Shown here: positions 8,322-18,072 of the stretch, piece after piece
Layout: every line of letters begins with the position of its first letter
How positions within the stretch are numbered: position 1 is the first letter of the stretch
DNA from: Balneolaceae bacterium UBA7797
Lineage (GTDB): Bacteria > Bacteroidota > Rhodothermia > Balneolales > Balneolaceae
Length of the DNA stretch: 42,606 nt
Assembly (NCBI GenBank): GCA_002480645.1
Contig: DLCN01000010.1
Span: forward strand, 1-42,606
Direction: 5' to 3'
Translations under genes and position numbers: made by a program
Notes under the pieces: model-generated
Seen by the model: the letters and a program-made list of their open reading frames with translations, nothing else
What the model was told of the DNA's origin: nothing
The model's database searches: none

Positions 8322-11300
8322 TCAATTCTCGATCGGTTCTATAGCCTTAAAGGCACTGAGGTCTGCATCCTCGATCGCTTTTTGATATTCTGGCCATTCG
8401 GTGCGAATAAAATTATTCACTTTTTCAGTGATGGCAGCCATAGCTTCCGAAGCCTGCTTCAAAAGGAATTGTTCGTTGCTTCCGGGTCCCCACATTGCAG
8501 AGCCCAGATATCTTCCCGGCATTCTGAGTGCGTTAGAAACGGAATGATCAGGATTACGAACGATCCCCTGCCGACCATCATCTTCCGGGCCGAACATTTC
8601 CACGAATAGGGAATCGAGAATGTTTCTGGTTTCTTTCGACATCTTTGTGATGTCCTTTAATTCTTCTTTTGTCCGTGGATCCGCTTTCAGGTATTCGTCG
8701 TTGGCATCCATGATCTTCTTCGCAGATTTCAGGATCTCAGCCACTTTAACTCCTTGCCTGTTCAACTCAGCGAGTTCGTCGGCCATTGCATAGGTTTCCT
8801 TAACCTCAGCAACAGAAATATCGAGCCGGGGATCAAAATCAACCTTAAGCATGGTTGAATCTGCTCCGCCTCCATAGCTCAGCTTTACTTTATACATGCC
8901 CGGAAGTACCGGATTTCCACTTGGTGTGAAGTTAAATCCACCGCGGGACTCACGTTGGGTTGGTCTTGCTTCGCCATCCATTCGCATATTCCAGAAGAAA
9001 CGATTGAGTCCGTTATTCACTGCCGTTACCTGATATGTTCTAACGGTATCTCCATTTGCATCAAAGATCTCTACATTCACCCGTTCTCCATCACGGCCTC
9101 TGCGATTGAAATTCATACCCGGCATTCCACCTCCGAATCCTCCTTCACGAACATTCATCGCTCCACCTTTCTTTGTGTCCGGTTTTTCAGCCGCTTCTTT
9201 ATTAATGGAGAAACTGATCATGGCTCCATCCGGGCGGTTATCTCCGAAGAACATAGCGTCGGCAGCGAAGCGTGTACCTGCTGCCTGCCGTGTTACAAAC
9301 TGATAAGCATCCGGTGTCGGGTAAATATTTACCACTTTATCCAATTCCGAGGCTCCATTCCTAGCCATCTCACGAAGCGGACGAATATCATCCATCACCC
9401 AGAAAGAGCGACCGAATGTAGCGATCACCAGATCGTGCTCGCGAGGATGGATCACCATATCGTAGGTGGATACGGTTGGATAACTATTGGTCCATTTGGT
9501 CCAGTTCTTTGCACCGTCAACCGAAACATATAATCCGAATTCTGTGCCAAGGAACATGAGATTTGGCTCTTCAAGATCCTGAACAAATGATAATACATAT
9601 CCATCCACTCCTTTTTTAGCGGCAATGTTGGTCCACTTTTTACCATAGTTGGTAGTATGCATCAGGTAAGTTCCCCAATCGTCATTCCGGTAATTGTTGA
9701 TCACCACAAAGGCTTCCCCTTCATTAAACCGGGATGCTTTGATCTGTGCCATCCAGCTACCGGCCGGAACGCCTTTCAGGTTTTTGGAAACATCCGTCCA
9801 GTTTTCACCACCATCCTTTGTTACGTGCAACCGGCCGTCATCGGTTCCAACCCACATTACCCCTTCTTTAACCGGACTAGGAGCAATAGATAAAATTGTG
9901 GTGTGATTCTCTGCACCGGTGGCATCCATGGTGAGACCACCACTTTCGTGTTGCATCTGTTTGTCTGGATCATTGGTGGTTAGATCCGGCGAGATGATCG
10001 TCCAGTTTTCTCCGCGATCGGTACTTTTATGCACATATTGGCTGCCGAAATAGATGGTGGCAGGATCAAATGGATCTACCGATATCCCGGCATTCCAGTT
10101 AAACCGAAGATCTTCTCCATCGGGATGAATCGGACGAATGAAGCGGGACATTCCTGTTTCCAGATCTACCCGTCCCACGTTGCCTTGCTGTGACATCGCA
10201 TAGGCGTAACGTGAATCACTTGGGTCTACTACCACATCAAATCCATCTCCGAAATACAATTCTTCCCAGTATGAATTCCGGATCCCACCTGCCCGGAGTA
10301 CATATGCCGGCCCTTGCCAGGAACCGTTATCCTGCATTCCACCGTATACATTATATGGAAACTGCATATCCACATTAACGTGATAGAATTGGCCAACCGG
10401 GATATTTTCAACGAACCGGAAGGTTTTCCCTCCGTCGTAAGAAATATTTAGACCACCATCGTTTCCTTCTATGATATGATCCCCGTTGTTAGGATTGATC
10501 CAGAATGCATGATGATCGGGATGCACCCAATTGTATCCGAATTCAGGATTTGAGATCTGCTCAAAGGACTTCCCGCCATCCTCACTTTTCGACATAAAAC
10601 TCCAGATACTATATACCCGGTTTTCGTTCGCGGGATCAACATAGATCTCGTAATAATAGAATGGTCGGTTCCCAATATCACTGTCATTTTTCACTTTCTC
10701 ACGCAGATGCCAGCTGTATCCACCATCTGTACTTCGATACATGGCATTTTCTTCAGATTCGATGAGTGCATACACCACATCCGGTTTACTTGGTGCGATC
10801 GCTAATCCCATCCTGCCCAGATCACCTTCCGGCAGACCATCTTTTGATGTGAGTTCTTTCCAGTTCTCGCCGCCATCTACGGTCATGTATAATCCTGAAC
10901 CAGGTCCCCCGGATTTAAAGAACCAAGGCCATCGCCGGAATTCCCACATGTTCACAAATAATTTATTCGGGTTGGCAGGGTCCATCACCATTTCCCCTAC
11001 GCCGGTTTTCGTATCTACATAGAGGATCTTTTTCCAGGTCTTTCCGCCATCGGTGGTCTTAAACACTCCCCGATCTTCACTTTCGCCCCAGGCAGATCCT
11101 TGTGCTCCTACATATACCACATCGGGATTGGTTGGATCAATAATAACCCGATGAATATTCCGGGTTCCTTCCAGTCCCATCAGTTCGAAGGTGCGACCGC
11201 CGTCAATACTTTTATATACCCCTCTGCCACTGGTTTGGCTGTTTCTTGGATTTCCTTCTCCGGTACCTACCCAAACTATGCTTGGATTCTTCTGGTAGAT

Positions 11301-11588
11301 ATCGATCGCACCAATTGATGCCGCACCGTAATTATCGAAGATCGGTTCCCAGCTAACTCCACCACTTTCAGATTTCCAAAGTCCGCCCGAAGCAGCTCCC
11401 ACATAGATCACTTGAGGATCGTTTGTTACTACATCAATAGCTGTGATCCGGCCACTCATACCTGCCGGGCCGATATTTCTTGGTTTGATTCCCTTTAGCA
11501 ACTCCATATCCAGTTGCTGTGCCTGAACTAATGCCGGTAACATTAACAGGCCGAGAATCAGCATCAATCCCTTCTTTATTGCATCCAT
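8322..11588 (-). CDS. secreted Asp-box (BNR/sortilin-like) beta-propeller protein
   Basis: The 1088-residue exported protein has a signal peptide ending near VQAQ. At least eleven Asp-box-like motifs (S/T-x-D-G-G-x-x-W/F) follow, for example STDGGYSW, TKDGGENW and SVDGAKNW, as in VPS10/sortilin-type and sialidase-like propellers. After about residue 760 comes a Gly-rich linker (GGFGGGMPGMNF) and a beta-rich region, then a charged helical C-terminus. Such proteins are often annotated as glycosyl hydrolases, but I see no proven catalytic residue. The start is the ATG ending at 11588, with AAAGAG just upstream; a longer frame to 11648 would cross a terminator hairpin. The metalloprotease gene lies directly upstream. 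Confidence 0.85.
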   Translation of the reverse strand: MDAIKKGLMLILGLLMLPALVQAQQLDMELLKGIKPRNIGPAGMSGRITAIDVVTNDPQVIYVGAASGGLWKSESGGVSWEPIFDNYGAASIGAIDIYQKNPSIVWVGTGEGNPRNSQTSGRGVYKSIDGGRTFELMGLEGTRNIHRVIIDPTNPDVVYVGAQGSAWGESEDRGVFKTTDGGKTWKKILYVDTKTGVGEMVMDPANPNKLFVNMWEFRRWPWFFKSGGPGSGLYMTVDGGENWKELTSKDGLPEGDLGRMGLAIAPSKPDVVYALIESEENAMYRSTDGGYSWHLREKVKNDSDIGNRPFYYYEIYVDPANENRVYSIWSFMSKSEDGGKSFEQISNPEFGYNWVHPDHHAFWINPNNGDHIIEGNDGGLNISYDGGKTFRFVENIPVGQFYHVNVDMQFPYNVYGGMQDNGSWQGPAYVLRAGGIRNSYWEELYFGDGFDVVVDPSDSRYAYAMSQQGNVGRVDLETGMSRFIRPIHPDGEDLRFNWNAGISVDPFDPATIYFGSQYVHKSTDRGENWTIISPDLTTNDPDKQMQHESGGLTMDATGAENHTTILSIAPSPVKEGVMWVGTDDGRLHVTKDGGENWTDVSKNLKGVPAGSWMAQIKASRFNEGEAFVVINNYRNDDWGTYLMHTTNYGKKWTNIAAKKGVDGYVLSFVQDLEEPNLMFLGTEFGLYVSVDGAKNWTKWTNSYPTVSTYDMVIHPREHDLVIATFGRSFWVMDDIRPLREMARNGASELDKVVNIYPTPDAYQFVTRQAAGTRFAADAMFFGDNRPDGAMISFSINKEAAEKPDTKKGGAMNVREGGFGGGMPGMNFNRRGRDGERVNVEIFDANGDTVRTYQVTAVNNGLNRFFWNMRMDGEARPTQRESRGGFNFTPSGNPVLPGMYKVKLSYGGGADSTMLKVDFDPRLDISVAEVKETYAMADELAELNRQGVKVAEILKSAKKIMDANDEYLKADPRTKEELKDITKMSKETRNILDSLFVEMFGPEDDGRQGIVRNPDHSVSNALRMPGRYLGSAMWGPGSNEQFLLKQASEAMAAITEKVNNFIRTEWPEYQKAIEDADLSAFKAIEPIEN

Positions 11589-11610
11589 ATCTCTTTTGTT
11601 TGTTGTTATA

Positions 11611-11645
11611 AATAAAGATGGCACCCTCTGGTAGAGCGTGCCATC
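11611..11645 (-). terminator. hairpin between metalloprotease and Asp-box genes
   Basis: GATGGCAC (11617-11624) pairs perfectly with GTGCCATC (11638-11645), with an inner 3-bp CTC/GAG stem. On the minus strand TTTATTTATAAC follows. It is a plausible but imperfect terminator, or an attenuator in the leader of the next gene. Confidence 0.6.
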
Positions 11646-11668
11646 CAATAGAAATTCGAAAAAGCTAA

Positions 11669-14164
11669 TTAATCGTCGGCATCAAGAATCTCATCGATGC
11701 GTTCGATGGCATCCAGTAAATGAACACGGGTTACTCGGTTTATATTTCCGGCATTGATCCTGCGGTTCATATCTCTACGCAGGATCTCCAGTTCGTTACG
11801 CACGATCGGACGGATGTCTGATTCACTAACGTCGACCTGAGTCCAACCGTAGAATTCGCGGAAGCTGGATGGAATATTTGGAAGTTCATTCTTCATCAGA
11901 CTTTCCATCAGTTCGAGGTAGGCACGCTGCAGGTTTCTCCGGTGCACATCGATATTTTCATTTGCACGAAGTTCGCTGAAAATTCCATTACGAACATCAT
12001 CCATCATTTCGAAGGCTGTGTAAACGTCGCCATCTGTACGTCGTTCATACTCGATCAGGCGTGCAATTCGCTGCGGATCCAGAACGGTTGCCAGTACACT
12101 TTTCTGCATGCCTCGGAAGTAATCAATGGCGTTGGCCTGATTAACCCGGCTCAGAATATCTTCATTGAATGCCCAGCTTGGCGAAGAGAATGCATGACGG
12201 TTTAAGAAGTTCATGGCATCACGCTGAGTTGCCTCTTCCACCGGAGAGTAAACAGGGCCTTCCTGATCGAAGGTTTTGTAATTCTCGTACACACCTCCCA
12301 CATTTCGGGTAACATGGCCCATATACCGGCCCCATTGCACGATCACCTGATAGTAAAGCTCTTCGAGATCATCGAAGTTCTCGCCATCTTCTGCGATCCA
12401 GTCGATCAGATTTTCAGTGATCACCTGCAGGTTAGCCAATCCATACTCACTGGCTTTCATAGCGTTGTTACCGAGATCTTCGTTCTGTGACCGTGGATCG
12501 ATCTTATTCGCGGTCTGACGTCCGAAGAAGTACAACGGATCATCCGCTCGTTCGACTACCCAGCTATTCAGTTCTGCCGCAATTTCTTCCTCACTCATAT
12601 CTTCAGGGAACCAGGTATATCCCCACTTAGCAGCCCATTTGTCGTACTCGCCGATAGCCGGATGGAAATCCGTCACTCCGTCACCGGGCTGTGCGATGTA
12701 ATTGAATCGGGCATAATCCATGATAGAAGGAGCCGTTCCGTGTGTTGAAGTAAATTCAGGATCACGTAACCATTCCACATCATACGCATAACTTGAGCCG
12801 TAGTTATGCGGGAAACCAAGGGTATGGCCCACTTCATGAGAAGACACAAAGCGGATCAGTTCGCCCATTACTTCATCATCAAACTGTACTTTCCGGGCTT
12901 TTGGATTCGCTGCGGCTGTTTGTACGAAATACCAGTTTCGCAGCAAATTCATCACGTTGTGATACCATCCGATATCACTTTCCAGGATCTGACCGGACCG
13001 TGGATCGTGTACATGAGGTCCATATGCATTTTGTACCGGTGATGCGAAATATCGGATCACTGAATAACGAACATCTTCCGGGCTGAACTCCGGATCTTCT
13101 TCAGGGGTCGGAGCGCGTTTTCCTACGATCGCATTTTTGAAACCGGCAGCCTCAAAAGCGGCATTCCAGTCGTTAATACCTTTGATCAGATACGGCACCC
13201 ACATTTCAGGAGTGGCCGGATCGATGTAATACACGATCTGCTCAACCGGCTCTACCAATTCGCCACGCAGGTATGCTTCTTTATCTTTCGGAACCAGTTT
13301 CCAGCGGGTAATGTGCTGAATCGGATTCGCTTTATGAATCTTTTCATCATATTCAGTTTTTGACACACTGAAGTAGCTCACGCGGGCATCATAGCTTCTC
13401 GGTCTCATCACTTCTTCAGGAAGCATCACCATACTGTGGTTGATCTCCAGCGAAATGGTTCCGGTAGAAGAATTCGACGGTGGATTAGAAGCTTCGTAGG
13501 TGATAAGATTACGTGCTTCGATATTTTCCGGGTAGCTGTTTATATGATTGATAAACGTACGACCACCATCAATACGCCGAACCTGATAGCTTTTACGACG
13601 GCTACTTTGTAACCCCATTGATGGGATATCGGAAGTAAACAGATCATTGATCTCGATCACCGAGCCGGTACTGTCTTCACTTAGCGCCTCAATATCAAAC
13701 GCTGCGATAATTGGCTCAAAGTTTGAGTTCTTAACAGCCTCGAAGATCGGTTTATCTTCGGTTGCCACATTTTCGTACGACACATGGCGGAGCAGGATCT
13801 TTTTATCCTTCTTCTCCCATCGCACGATCTGTGTATTTAGTTTTTCACCGCCATATCCAATATTATCGGCGGTTTTTGAGATTCTGGATACCAATAACAT
13901 CTCTTTGCCGAGAACCTCGTCCGGAATCTCGTAAAAATAGGTATCATCCACCTTATGCACATCAAACAGACCTTCGTCTGTAACTGCATCTTTAGTGATC
14001 ACCTCACTGTATTTTTTCATATCCCCTTTTTTAGACGGGGATTTCGACATTGCCGAAGATTTTGGAGCGGTTGCCGTTTTACTGGTTTTACACCCCGGAG
14101 CAATTAGTAAACTGCCCAGCAGCATTACCATTAAACCCCTTTTTCCGATACTTCCGTAGTTCAT
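11669..14164 (-). CDS. zinc-dependent metalloprotease, DUF5117/DUF4953 type
   Basis: Exported metzincin-like protease. The zinc motif HExxHxxGxxH is complete at H445-E446, H449 and H455 (numbered from a TTG two codons upstream of the chosen ATG). The long N-terminal part with SRISKTADNIGYG and QIVRWEKKDKKILLRHV matches the DUF5117-DUF5118 architecture common in Bacteroidota. The signal ends in LLIAPGC, suggesting a lipoprotein. I chose the ATG ending at 14164. The length (about 830) is typical. It sits between a GH3 enzyme and the Asp-box protein on the same strand, consistent with a shared role in degrading extracellular polymers, though each gene has its own terminator. Confidence 0.88.
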   Translation of the reverse strand: MNYGSIGKRGLMVMLLGSLLIAPGCKTSKTATAPKSSAMSKSPSKKGDMKKYSEVITKDAVTDEGLFDVHKVDDTYFYEIPDEVLGKEMLLVSRISKTADNIGYGGEKLNTQIVRWEKKDKKILLRHVSYENVATEDKPIFEAVKNSNFEPIIAAFDIEALSEDSTGSVIEINDLFTSDIPSMGLQSSRRKSYQVRRIDGGRTFINHINSYPENIEARNLITYEASNPPSNSSTGTISLEINHSMVMLPEEVMRPRSYDARVSYFSVSKTEYDEKIHKANPIQHITRWKLVPKDKEAYLRGELVEPVEQIVYYIDPATPEMWVPYLIKGINDWNAAFEAAGFKNAIVGKRAPTPEEDPEFSPEDVRYSVIRYFASPVQNAYGPHVHDPRSGQILESDIGWYHNVMNLLRNWYFVQTAAANPKARKVQFDDEVMGELIRFVSSHEVGHTLGFPHNYGSSYAYDVEWLRDPEFTSTHGTAPSIMDYARFNYIAQPGDGVTDFHPAIGEYDKWAAKWGYTWFPEDMSEEEIAAELNSWVVERADDPLYFFGRQTANKIDPRSQNEDLGNNAMKASEYGLANLQVITENLIDWIAEDGENFDDLEELYYQVIVQWGRYMGHVTRNVGGVYENYKTFDQEGPVYSPVEEATQRDAMNFLNRHAFSSPSWAFNEDILSRVNQANAIDYFRGMQKSVLATVLDPQRIARLIEYERRTDGDVYTAFEMMDDVRNGIFSELRANENIDVHRRNLQRAYLELMESLMKNELPNIPSSFREFYGWTQVDVSESDIRPIVRNELEILRRDMNRRINAGNINRVTRVHLLDAIERIDEILDADD

Positions 14165-14240
14165 TATCAATAGTTTTATTTACATGTTTTGGGATGGTAA
14201 AGTCTGATAACATGAACTGTATAGCAAGCTGAAGGGGTGT

Positions 14241-14282
14241 AAAATTATTAAAAGGTCTGAACTGATCAATGAACAGACCTTT
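14241..14282 (-). terminator. terminator after the GH3 gene
   Basis: A 9-bp perfect stem (AAAGGTCTG at 14251-14259 with CAGACCTTT at 14274-14282) encloses a 14-base loop. On the minus strand an A/T-rich tail TAATAATTTT follows. It lies between the GH3 stop and the metalloprotease start. Confidence 0.6.
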
Positions 14283-14313
14283 AGCCCAAAATTTCTGTAT
14301 TTCCCGGTTCGCC

Positions 14314-16857
14314 CTATTTCACAAAAATGCGGTCTTTCAATCGTATATCTTTTGAAGAAGCTCCTGCATAGATACTAAATGCCCCCGGTTCTGTTACCTT
14401 TTCCAGTTCGCGATTTATCAGACTCAGAGCATCGGTTCCCAGCTTAAACATCACCTCTTTCTCTTCTCCCGGGTTTAAAAATACCCGTTTAAATCCTTTT
14501 AGCTCTATCACCGGTCGCACTACCGTTGCCAGTTCATCATGCACATATAACTGTACTACCTCATGACCTGCTTCATTACCTGTATTTTTCACCGTTAAAG
14601 TGATGGTCAGCTCATCACCAACTCCTATCGTATCTGCGTTCAATGTCATATCCGTATATTCGAATTGGGTATAGCTGAGTCCAAACCCAAATGGAAATAA
14701 TGGCTTCCCGGTCAGGTCCAGGTAGTCGTTTCCCCGACCTGTCGGACGATGATTATAGACCAGAGGCACCTGTCCTTCCGAGATCGGAAACGTGATAGGC
14801 AATCTTCCGGAAGGATTCACTTTTCCACTTAGAATATCAGCCAGGGCATGACCTCCCTGTTCGCCGGGGTACCAGACCATAATCACTGCCTCCACTTTAT
14901 CCAGCCACGGCATAGTGATGGCGCTTCCACCCACTAATACTACTACAACCCGAGTCCCGGTTTCACTGATTTTCTCGATCAACAATTCCTGATAACCGGG
15001 CAAACCCAAAAATGCCCGATCTCTGAATTCTCCTTCTTCAATTCCAGCGGCAATCACCACAAGATCGCTCTTTTTGGCCTGCTCTACAGCTTTTTGGATG
15101 ATCTGCTTTTGCTCACTACTACGATCTTCGCCCCGGATCAAACGGATGCGGGCATCTCCGGTGGTTTCAAAAAACTCAACCGTTATGGTATGACTAGAAT
15201 TAGGTTTCAGAAGTACATCCTCCATCAAAACTCTGTAGGAAGCCTTCTTCCAGTTATCGATCAGCAGCTTTCCATCCACGAATAATCTCCAGCCGTCATC
15301 ACCTTCAATCCCCAGCTGAGTGATCGGATCATCCCCCGTTCGCAACATTCCTTCCCATCGTATGGAATACCATTCGTTTGAAATGCCCGGAGCCGGCCGG
15401 TTAAAAGTCCATCGGTTATCAATGTTACCGGCTTTGGCTACATGCTCAGGTTCCCCGGCCAGATCGATATTTGAAAAAAAGGAAGCCTCAAGATCCAGCA
15501 GGGAATCTCCAACCACTTCATAATCTGCAACTTCCCGCTTTATCCCCGGAATAAAAGTCAGACTTTCCCCGAAAAGTGACCGAAGTCCATCCAGCATTGA
15601 TACCGGGGCCACCCCCGTTCCACTATATCCCCCGAACCGGGCTTCAATGGCATCATCACCGATCAATAAAACGTTACCCGGCTGTGAACTGACAGGCAAC
15701 AAACCGTTTTCATTTTTCAGCAACACCATCGATGCCGCCGCGCTTTCCCGGGCCAAAGCAATATGATCGGCATGACCATTCCAGTATGCGGCGCTATCCG
15801 GATCTACGTAGGGATTTTCAAAGAGTCCTAGTTCCTGTTTAGTTTGCAACACCCGAAATACTGCTGCATCCACCACAGGTTCCGGAACCATATTGTTCGT
15901 AATGCTTTTCATATAGGGAACATGTTGTGGCCAGGAGGATTGAAACACCACATCCAAACCGGCTTTGTAGGCATTTGCTCCTGCTGTAGGTGTGTTTGGC
16001 TCGGTTAGGTGCAAAACAGTTGAGCCTCCGGTAGCGGCTGCGTCAGAAATAACAAATCCTGAAAATCCCCATTCTTCCTTCAATATATTGGTTAACAGCC
16101 ATTTATTCTGAGTGGCCGGAACGCCATCCACTGAATTATAGGCGGTCATTACAGAGCGGGCACCAGCATCAAAACTCGCTTTAAAAGGAGGGAAGTGAAC
16201 TTCCATCAGAGTTCGTTTATCTAACGTTACCGGCCAGCTGTCGCGACCTCCATCACTTACATTTGCCACAAAGTGTTTGGGAGTTGTGATTACGCCCTGT
16301 TGCTCAAATGTTTGAATGAACGCTTCCGCCATGATCGACGTGAGAAAAGGATCCTCTCCAAAAGTTTCTTCCGTTCTTCCCCAGCGTACATCGCTTGCAA
16401 TATTTATTACCGGAGATAAGACCTGACGGATACCTCTGCTTTTTGCCTCTCTTGCGGCTGCCAAAGATACACGTTGCATCAGATCCACATCCCAGCTGGC
16501 TGCAAGCGCTATGGCCTGAGGGAAAACCGTGGCACCCGGCCGTTTCACACCATGAAGGGCTTCTTCAAAAGGGATAATGGGAATACCATGCTTACTTTCA
16601 GTTAGAAAGAATCGTTGGGTCCTGTTGGTTTGAACCGCATCTTCATAAGCAGTTAGAGGCGGCTGAATCTGCAAACCGAAAATTCCATCCGTATAATCAT
16701 GTTCTTTTTGATCGATACTTCCCGGAATCATATATAATTGCCAGAATTTCTGCTCCGGCGTCATTGATTCGATGATCTCCCGAATGGAAACATCCTGTGC
16801 TACTCCCGAAGATTGAAAAACCGGAAGCAGAATCAGGATCAAAACTAGTTTTTTCAT
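14314..16857 (-). CDS. glycoside hydrolase family 3 beta-glucosidase-type enzyme with PA14 insert
   Basis: The 847-residue exported enzyme has a signal peptide (cleavage near VAQ, residues 19-21). The GH3 N-terminal barrel carries the conserved K194-H195-F and the nucleophile Asp272 in FVISDAAA. The C-terminal alpha/beta sandwich is interrupted by a PA14-like module at about residues 470-565 (WEGMLRTGDD then EGDDGWRLFVDGKLLIDNW). A fibronectin-III-like domain ends the protein (GHEVVQLYVHD). PA14 inserts occur in GH3 beta-glucosidases and may shape substrate choice. Likely periplasmic release of glucose or related sugars from beta-linked oligosaccharides; the exact substrate is not readable. 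Confidence 0.92.
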   Translation of the reverse strand: MKKLVLILILLPVFQSSGVAQDVSIREIIESMTPEQKFWQLYMIPGSIDQKEHDYTDGIFGLQIQPPLTAYEDAVQTNRTQRFFLTESKHGIPIIPFEEALHGVKRPGATVFPQAIALAASWDVDLMQRVSLAAAREAKSRGIRQVLSPVINIASDVRWGRTEETFGEDPFLTSIMAEAFIQTFEQQGVITTPKHFVANVSDGGRDSWPVTLDKRTLMEVHFPPFKASFDAGARSVMTAYNSVDGVPATQNKWLLTNILKEEWGFSGFVISDAAATGGSTVLHLTEPNTPTAGANAYKAGLDVVFQSSWPQHVPYMKSITNNMVPEPVVDAAVFRVLQTKQELGLFENPYVDPDSAAYWNGHADHIALARESAAASMVLLKNENGLLPVSSQPGNVLLIGDDAIEARFGGYSGTGVAPVSMLDGLRSLFGESLTFIPGIKREVADYEVVGDSLLDLEASFFSNIDLAGEPEHVAKAGNIDNRWTFNRPAPGISNEWYSIRWEGMLRTGDDPITQLGIEGDDGWRLFVDGKLLIDNWKKASYRVLMEDVLLKPNSSHTITVEFFETTGDARIRLIRGEDRSSEQKQIIQKAVEQAKKSDLVVIAAGIEEGEFRDRAFLGLPGYQELLIEKISETGTRVVVVLVGGSAITMPWLDKVEAVIMVWYPGEQGGHALADILSGKVNPSGRLPITFPISEGQVPLVYNHRPTGRGNDYLDLTGKPLFPFGFGLSYTQFEYTDMTLNADTIGVGDELTITLTVKNTGNEAGHEVVQLYVHDELATVVRPVIELKGFKRVFLNPGEEKEVMFKLGTDALSLINRELEKVTEPGAFSIYAGASSKDIRLKDRIFVK

Positions 16858-16936
16858 ACTTCAGATCTGATTAATTGAATCAGAATGTCGGGTATATAAT
16901 CAAGAAGTGAAAAGGGTACTTTTGCAGTTTCCGGGA

Positions 16937-17902
16937 TCAGTTATTTTGATACATCTGTATCACCTCGGTAAAATTCATATCATCCAGCATATCCCTTCGG
17001 TTCAGTTCTTTGATGAATTCTTCCGTCACCCCGTTCACATACAAGCCAATCACCTGAGCATAGTCTAGCTCATCCAGATAGTCTACCTGACTTAAAGTCT
17101 GCAAAAAGGACAGCGTAACACCATTGGCATACAATCCGATAATGGAAGTATAATCGAGTTCATCAAGATAACCGATGCGATTCAGTCCCGTTATGAACTC
17201 ATCGGTAATACCATTTGCATACATCCCGATGATCCCGGAGTAATCCACTTCATCCAGGTAATTTATCCGGTCCAGGGTTTGCAGGAAACTAACCGGAACG
17301 TTGTTGGCATACAGACCGATCACTTCCGAATATTCCAGTTCATCCAAATATCCCAGATCATCCAGTCCTTCCAGATATTCGATGGAAATGGAGTTCACGT
17401 ATAATGCGATCACGCCCTGATAATCCATATCTGACAGAATCCCGAGATCATCTAATTGCTGCACGTACTCTAAAGGCACATTATTCTGATATAGCGCCGT
17501 GATCTCGTTAGTGGATGGTTGGGATCTGAAATCCAGTTTGTTTATCGCTTCGGTATAATCAAGGATAGCGAACCCGGAAGCATTTGATTCGCCCACCACC
17601 ACTTGTTCCGTACTGTTTTCATTACCGAAAAGCCCGGCTACAGAATTTGCTGCATTGATCATCATAGAAAATGGGTTTCCCTGAAAGATCCAGATCAAAA
17701 GAAAAACGATTGCTACGGTTAACAGGGTACGGTTTCGTTTGGATACCCCGGAACGCGATCCACTTTGCCGGTGAGAATCCTGAAAGGCCGGATCAAATGC
17801 CTGATCACCGGTCGGGTTAAAATCTTCTTCCCCAACTTCAGGATCGGTGTTATTGAGTTCGTTCTTAATCCCGGATTGATATTTTTCTTTATTCGATGCC
17901 AT
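16937..17902 (-). CDS. membrane-anchored protein with seven 30-residue repeats
   Basis: Not a family I can name. The 321 residues consist of a polar N-terminus (1-58), one transmembrane helix (about 59-73), a short linker, and from about residue 125 to the end a run of 30-residue repeats. Six are complete and the last is partial. The consensus is roughly YLDELDY-xx-hIGLYANGVTxEFhxxLxxhx. All units are in register with no insertions. The NGVTxEF-LxxLGY pattern resembles the HGVTPEFI repeats found after some M56/BlaR1-type membrane proteins, which is my only family hint. The topology (no signal peptide, single internal helix) would put the repeats in the periplasm if the N-terminus is cytosolic. 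The start is ATG. It lies 79 bases upstream of the GH3 gene on the same strand. Confidence 0.75.
   Translation of the reverse strand: MASNKEKYQSGIKNELNNTDPEVGEEDFNPTGDQAFDPAFQDSHRQSGSRSGVSKRNRTLLTVAIVFLLIWIFQGNPFSMMINAANSVAGLFGNENSTEQVVVGESNASGFAILDYTEAINKLDFRSQPSTNEITALYQNNVPLEYVQQLDDLGILSDMDYQGVIALYVNSISIEYLEGLDDLGYLDELEYSEVIGLYANNVPVSFLQTLDRINYLDEVDYSGIIGMYANGITDEFITGLNRIGYLDELDYTSIIGLYANGVTLSFLQTLSQVDYLDELDYAQVIGLYVNGVTEEFIKELNRRDMLDDMNFTEVIQMYQNN
16940..17530 (-). repeat. tandem 90-bp coding repeats
   Basis: The coding region for residues 125-321 of the repeat protein is built of 90-base units. The DNA copies have diverged much more than the protein pattern, so the array is old and kept by selection rather than freshly duplicated. 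Confidence 0.7.
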
Positions 17903-18072
17903 GGTGCCCGTAAAGTATAAAATTGATGATCATAGGACGGGATTTATTTAAGAATAGTTGCGAATTTAATGTTTCTGAATATCATGACCATACTTTCAAA
18001 CATCATTCGGGTACGATCTACACACAATCAAATCATCGGTTCCGTCACTGTATTCTTCAGTTCGATCACTTG

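Noticed and set aside
8955..9533. 192-residue plus-strand open frame
   Set aside because: It is antisense to the Asp-box protein, whose repeats fit in the minus frame throughout.
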